A program made the translations under genes and the position numbers. A stretch of DNA of 64,000 bases from positions 1-64,000 of the forward strand of contig NZ_FMAF01000030.1 of assembly GCF_900094565.1 (NCBI RefSeq). The letters run 5' to 3'. Position 1 is the stretch's first letter. The number at the start of each line of letters is the position of its first letter. Of the stretch, positions 63,145 through 64,000 are shown in pieces. The notes below the pieces were generated by a model, which made no database searches, was not told where the DNA came from, and saw nothing but the letters and a program-made list of their open reading frames with translations. Origin of the DNA: Martinezella lusitana. Lineage in GTDB: Bacteria; Pseudomonadota; Alphaproteobacteria; Rhizobiales; Rhizobiaceae.

Positions 63145-64000
63145 ATGAATGTAGCACCACGGAACTCCGTAGATTCTCATCGAAAAGAGGATGATCATCT
63201 TGCACGTCATCTGTCCAACCGGCACCTCCAGCTTATAGCCATCGGAGGCGCAATTGGAACCGGTCTTTTCATGGGATCAGGAAAGACCATTTCGCTCGCC
63301 GGGCCCTCGATTTTGCTCGTCTATGCGATCATCGGCTTCATGCTGTTCTTCGTCATGCGTGCGCTTGGAGAAATCCTGCTATCCAATCCGGACTATCGTT
63401 CGTTTGCGGATTTCGCCGGGGATTATCTCGGCCCCTGGGCGCAATTTTTCACCGGCTGGACCTACTGGCTCTCCTGGATTGTGACCGGGGTGGCCGACGT
63501 CGTGGCCGTCTCCAGCTACGTGTCATTTTGGATCCCAGATATGGCGCTCTGGATACCGGCGCTTGGTCTTATATTCACGCTTCTCGCCCTCAACCTGCCG
63601 ACCGTACGCAATTTCGGTGAAATCGAATTCTGGTTTGCGCTCATCAAGATCGTCACCATCGTGTCGCTTATCGTTACCGGTGCTTACATGCTTTCCACAG
63701 GCCTCACACTGCCCGATGGAAGCAGGGCATCGGTCTCGCATCTATGGCTGCATGGCGGCTTCTTTCCGAACGGCTTCCACGGCTTCGTTGCCGGTTTCCA
63801 AATTGCTGTGTTTGCCTTTGCGGGTATCGAACTCGTTGGAATGACCGCGGCAGAGACCAAAGACTCGACCCGCAACCTGCCGAAGGCAATCAACTCGATT
63901 CCGGTCCGTGTGGCACTCTTCTATCTCGGTGCCCTGTTCGTCATCCTCACGGTCATTCCATGGAATCAAGTCGATCCGAATTCGAGCCCCTTTGTCGCTA
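63145..64000 (+). CDS. APC-family amino-acid permease (CycA-like), cut by the window end
   Basis: The first 285 codons of an amino-acid transporter: hydrophilic N-terminus, then TM1 LQLIAIGGAIGTGLFMGSGK (the conserved substrate-binding GAIGTG), GFMLFFVMRALGEILLSNPD, SFADFAGDYLGPWAQFFTGW, FAFAGIELVGMTAAETKD. It resembles the D-alanine/D-serine/glycine permease CycA and related GABA permeases. The start ATG at 63145 (MNVAPRNSVDSHRKED) follows AGAGGTAG. It lies 174 bases after nodE in the same direction; a role in symbiosis is not evident. Confidence 0.88.
   Translation, partial: MNVAPRNSVDSHRKEDDHLARHLSNRHLQLIAIGGAIGTGLFMGSGKTISLAGPSILLVYAIIGFMLFFVMRALGEILLSNPDYRSFADFAGDYLGPWAQFFTGWTYWLSWIVTGVADVVAVSSYVSFWIPDMALWIPALGLIFTLLALNLPTVRNFGEIEFWFALIKIVTIVSLIVTGAYMLSTGLTLPDGSRASVSHLWLHGGFFPNGFHGFVAGFQIAVFAFAGIELVGMTAAETKDSTRNLPKAINSIPVRVALFYLGALFVILTVIPWNQVDPNSSPFVA

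Noticed and set aside
1..64000. CRISPR arrays, tRNA or rRNA genes, riboswitches
   Set aside because: I saw no regularly spaced repeats, no cloverleaf-type sequence and no conserved RNA motif by eye. A covariance-model search would be needed to exclude small RNAs.

Overview
The window looks like part of a symbiotic plasmid or island from a fast-growing rhizobium (Rhizobium or a close relative). The basis is nodD, nodA, nodF and nodE with two nod boxes, three SyrB-like genes, an uptake [NiFe]-hydrogenase (hup/hyp) cluster, NifA/sigma-54-type promoter motifs, and many insertion elements and pseudogenes. I cannot assign a species.

Region by region. (1) 0.06-8 kb: a decayed DsbA-like remnant, then a leftward operon for a PLP C-S lyase, a RidA-type deaminase and an Aap-type amino-acid ABC transporter (J, Q, M, P), with a divergent LysR regulator. 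Both permease genes are frameshifted. (2) 8-16.5 kb: MFS, cupin and alcohol dehydrogenase genes, LysR, AraC and GntR regulators, and several broken genes (amine oxidase, HxlR, AraC, aldo/keto reductase). (3) 16.8-21.2 kb: GNAT, HAD phosphatase and DegT-family aminotransferase genes on the minus strand, facing a ROK regulator. (4) 22.1-23.9 kb: three SyrB-like genes in tandem. (5) 24.1-37.2 kb, minus strand: hupS-L-C-D-F-H-(I/J remnant)-K and hypA-B-F-C-D-E. The structural and hyp genes look intact, but hupE and hupG are absent, hupH is short, and hupI/hupJ have collapsed into one frameshifted remnant. (6) 37.3-43.3 kb: an FAD monooxygenase, an EgtD-like SAM methyltransferase, a cytochrome P450 and a 3Fe-4S-type ferredoxin, possibly a small biosynthetic locus. 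(7) 43.7-51.6 kb: a porin gene cut by an IS66-family element. Two serine-recombinase elements are nested in that element, and its right end cuts a hemN-like gene. (8) 53.5-63 kb: nodulation region. It contains a secreted SgcJ/SnoaL-like protein gene behind a leftward nod box, nodD, an AraC regulator, a rightward nod box, nodA, an OafA-type acyltransferase with an SGNH domain, nodF and nodE. (9) 63.1 kb to the end: start of an APC amino-acid permease.

How they fit together. NodD would act at both nod boxes. NodA attaches the acyl chain to the Nod-factor backbone, NodF/NodE make the special fatty acid, and the acyltransferase between them is a candidate Nod-factor O-acyl decorator. nodB, nodC and the export genes must lie elsewhere. 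The hup/hyp cluster would recycle nitrogenase H2, but its accessory genes are eroded. The P450-ferredoxin pair and the truncated porin each have a NifA-type TGT-N10-ACA site followed by a sigma-54-like motif, which suggests expression in nodules. The first 16 kb holds an unusual number of single-base frameshifts, from real decay or from sequencing error.
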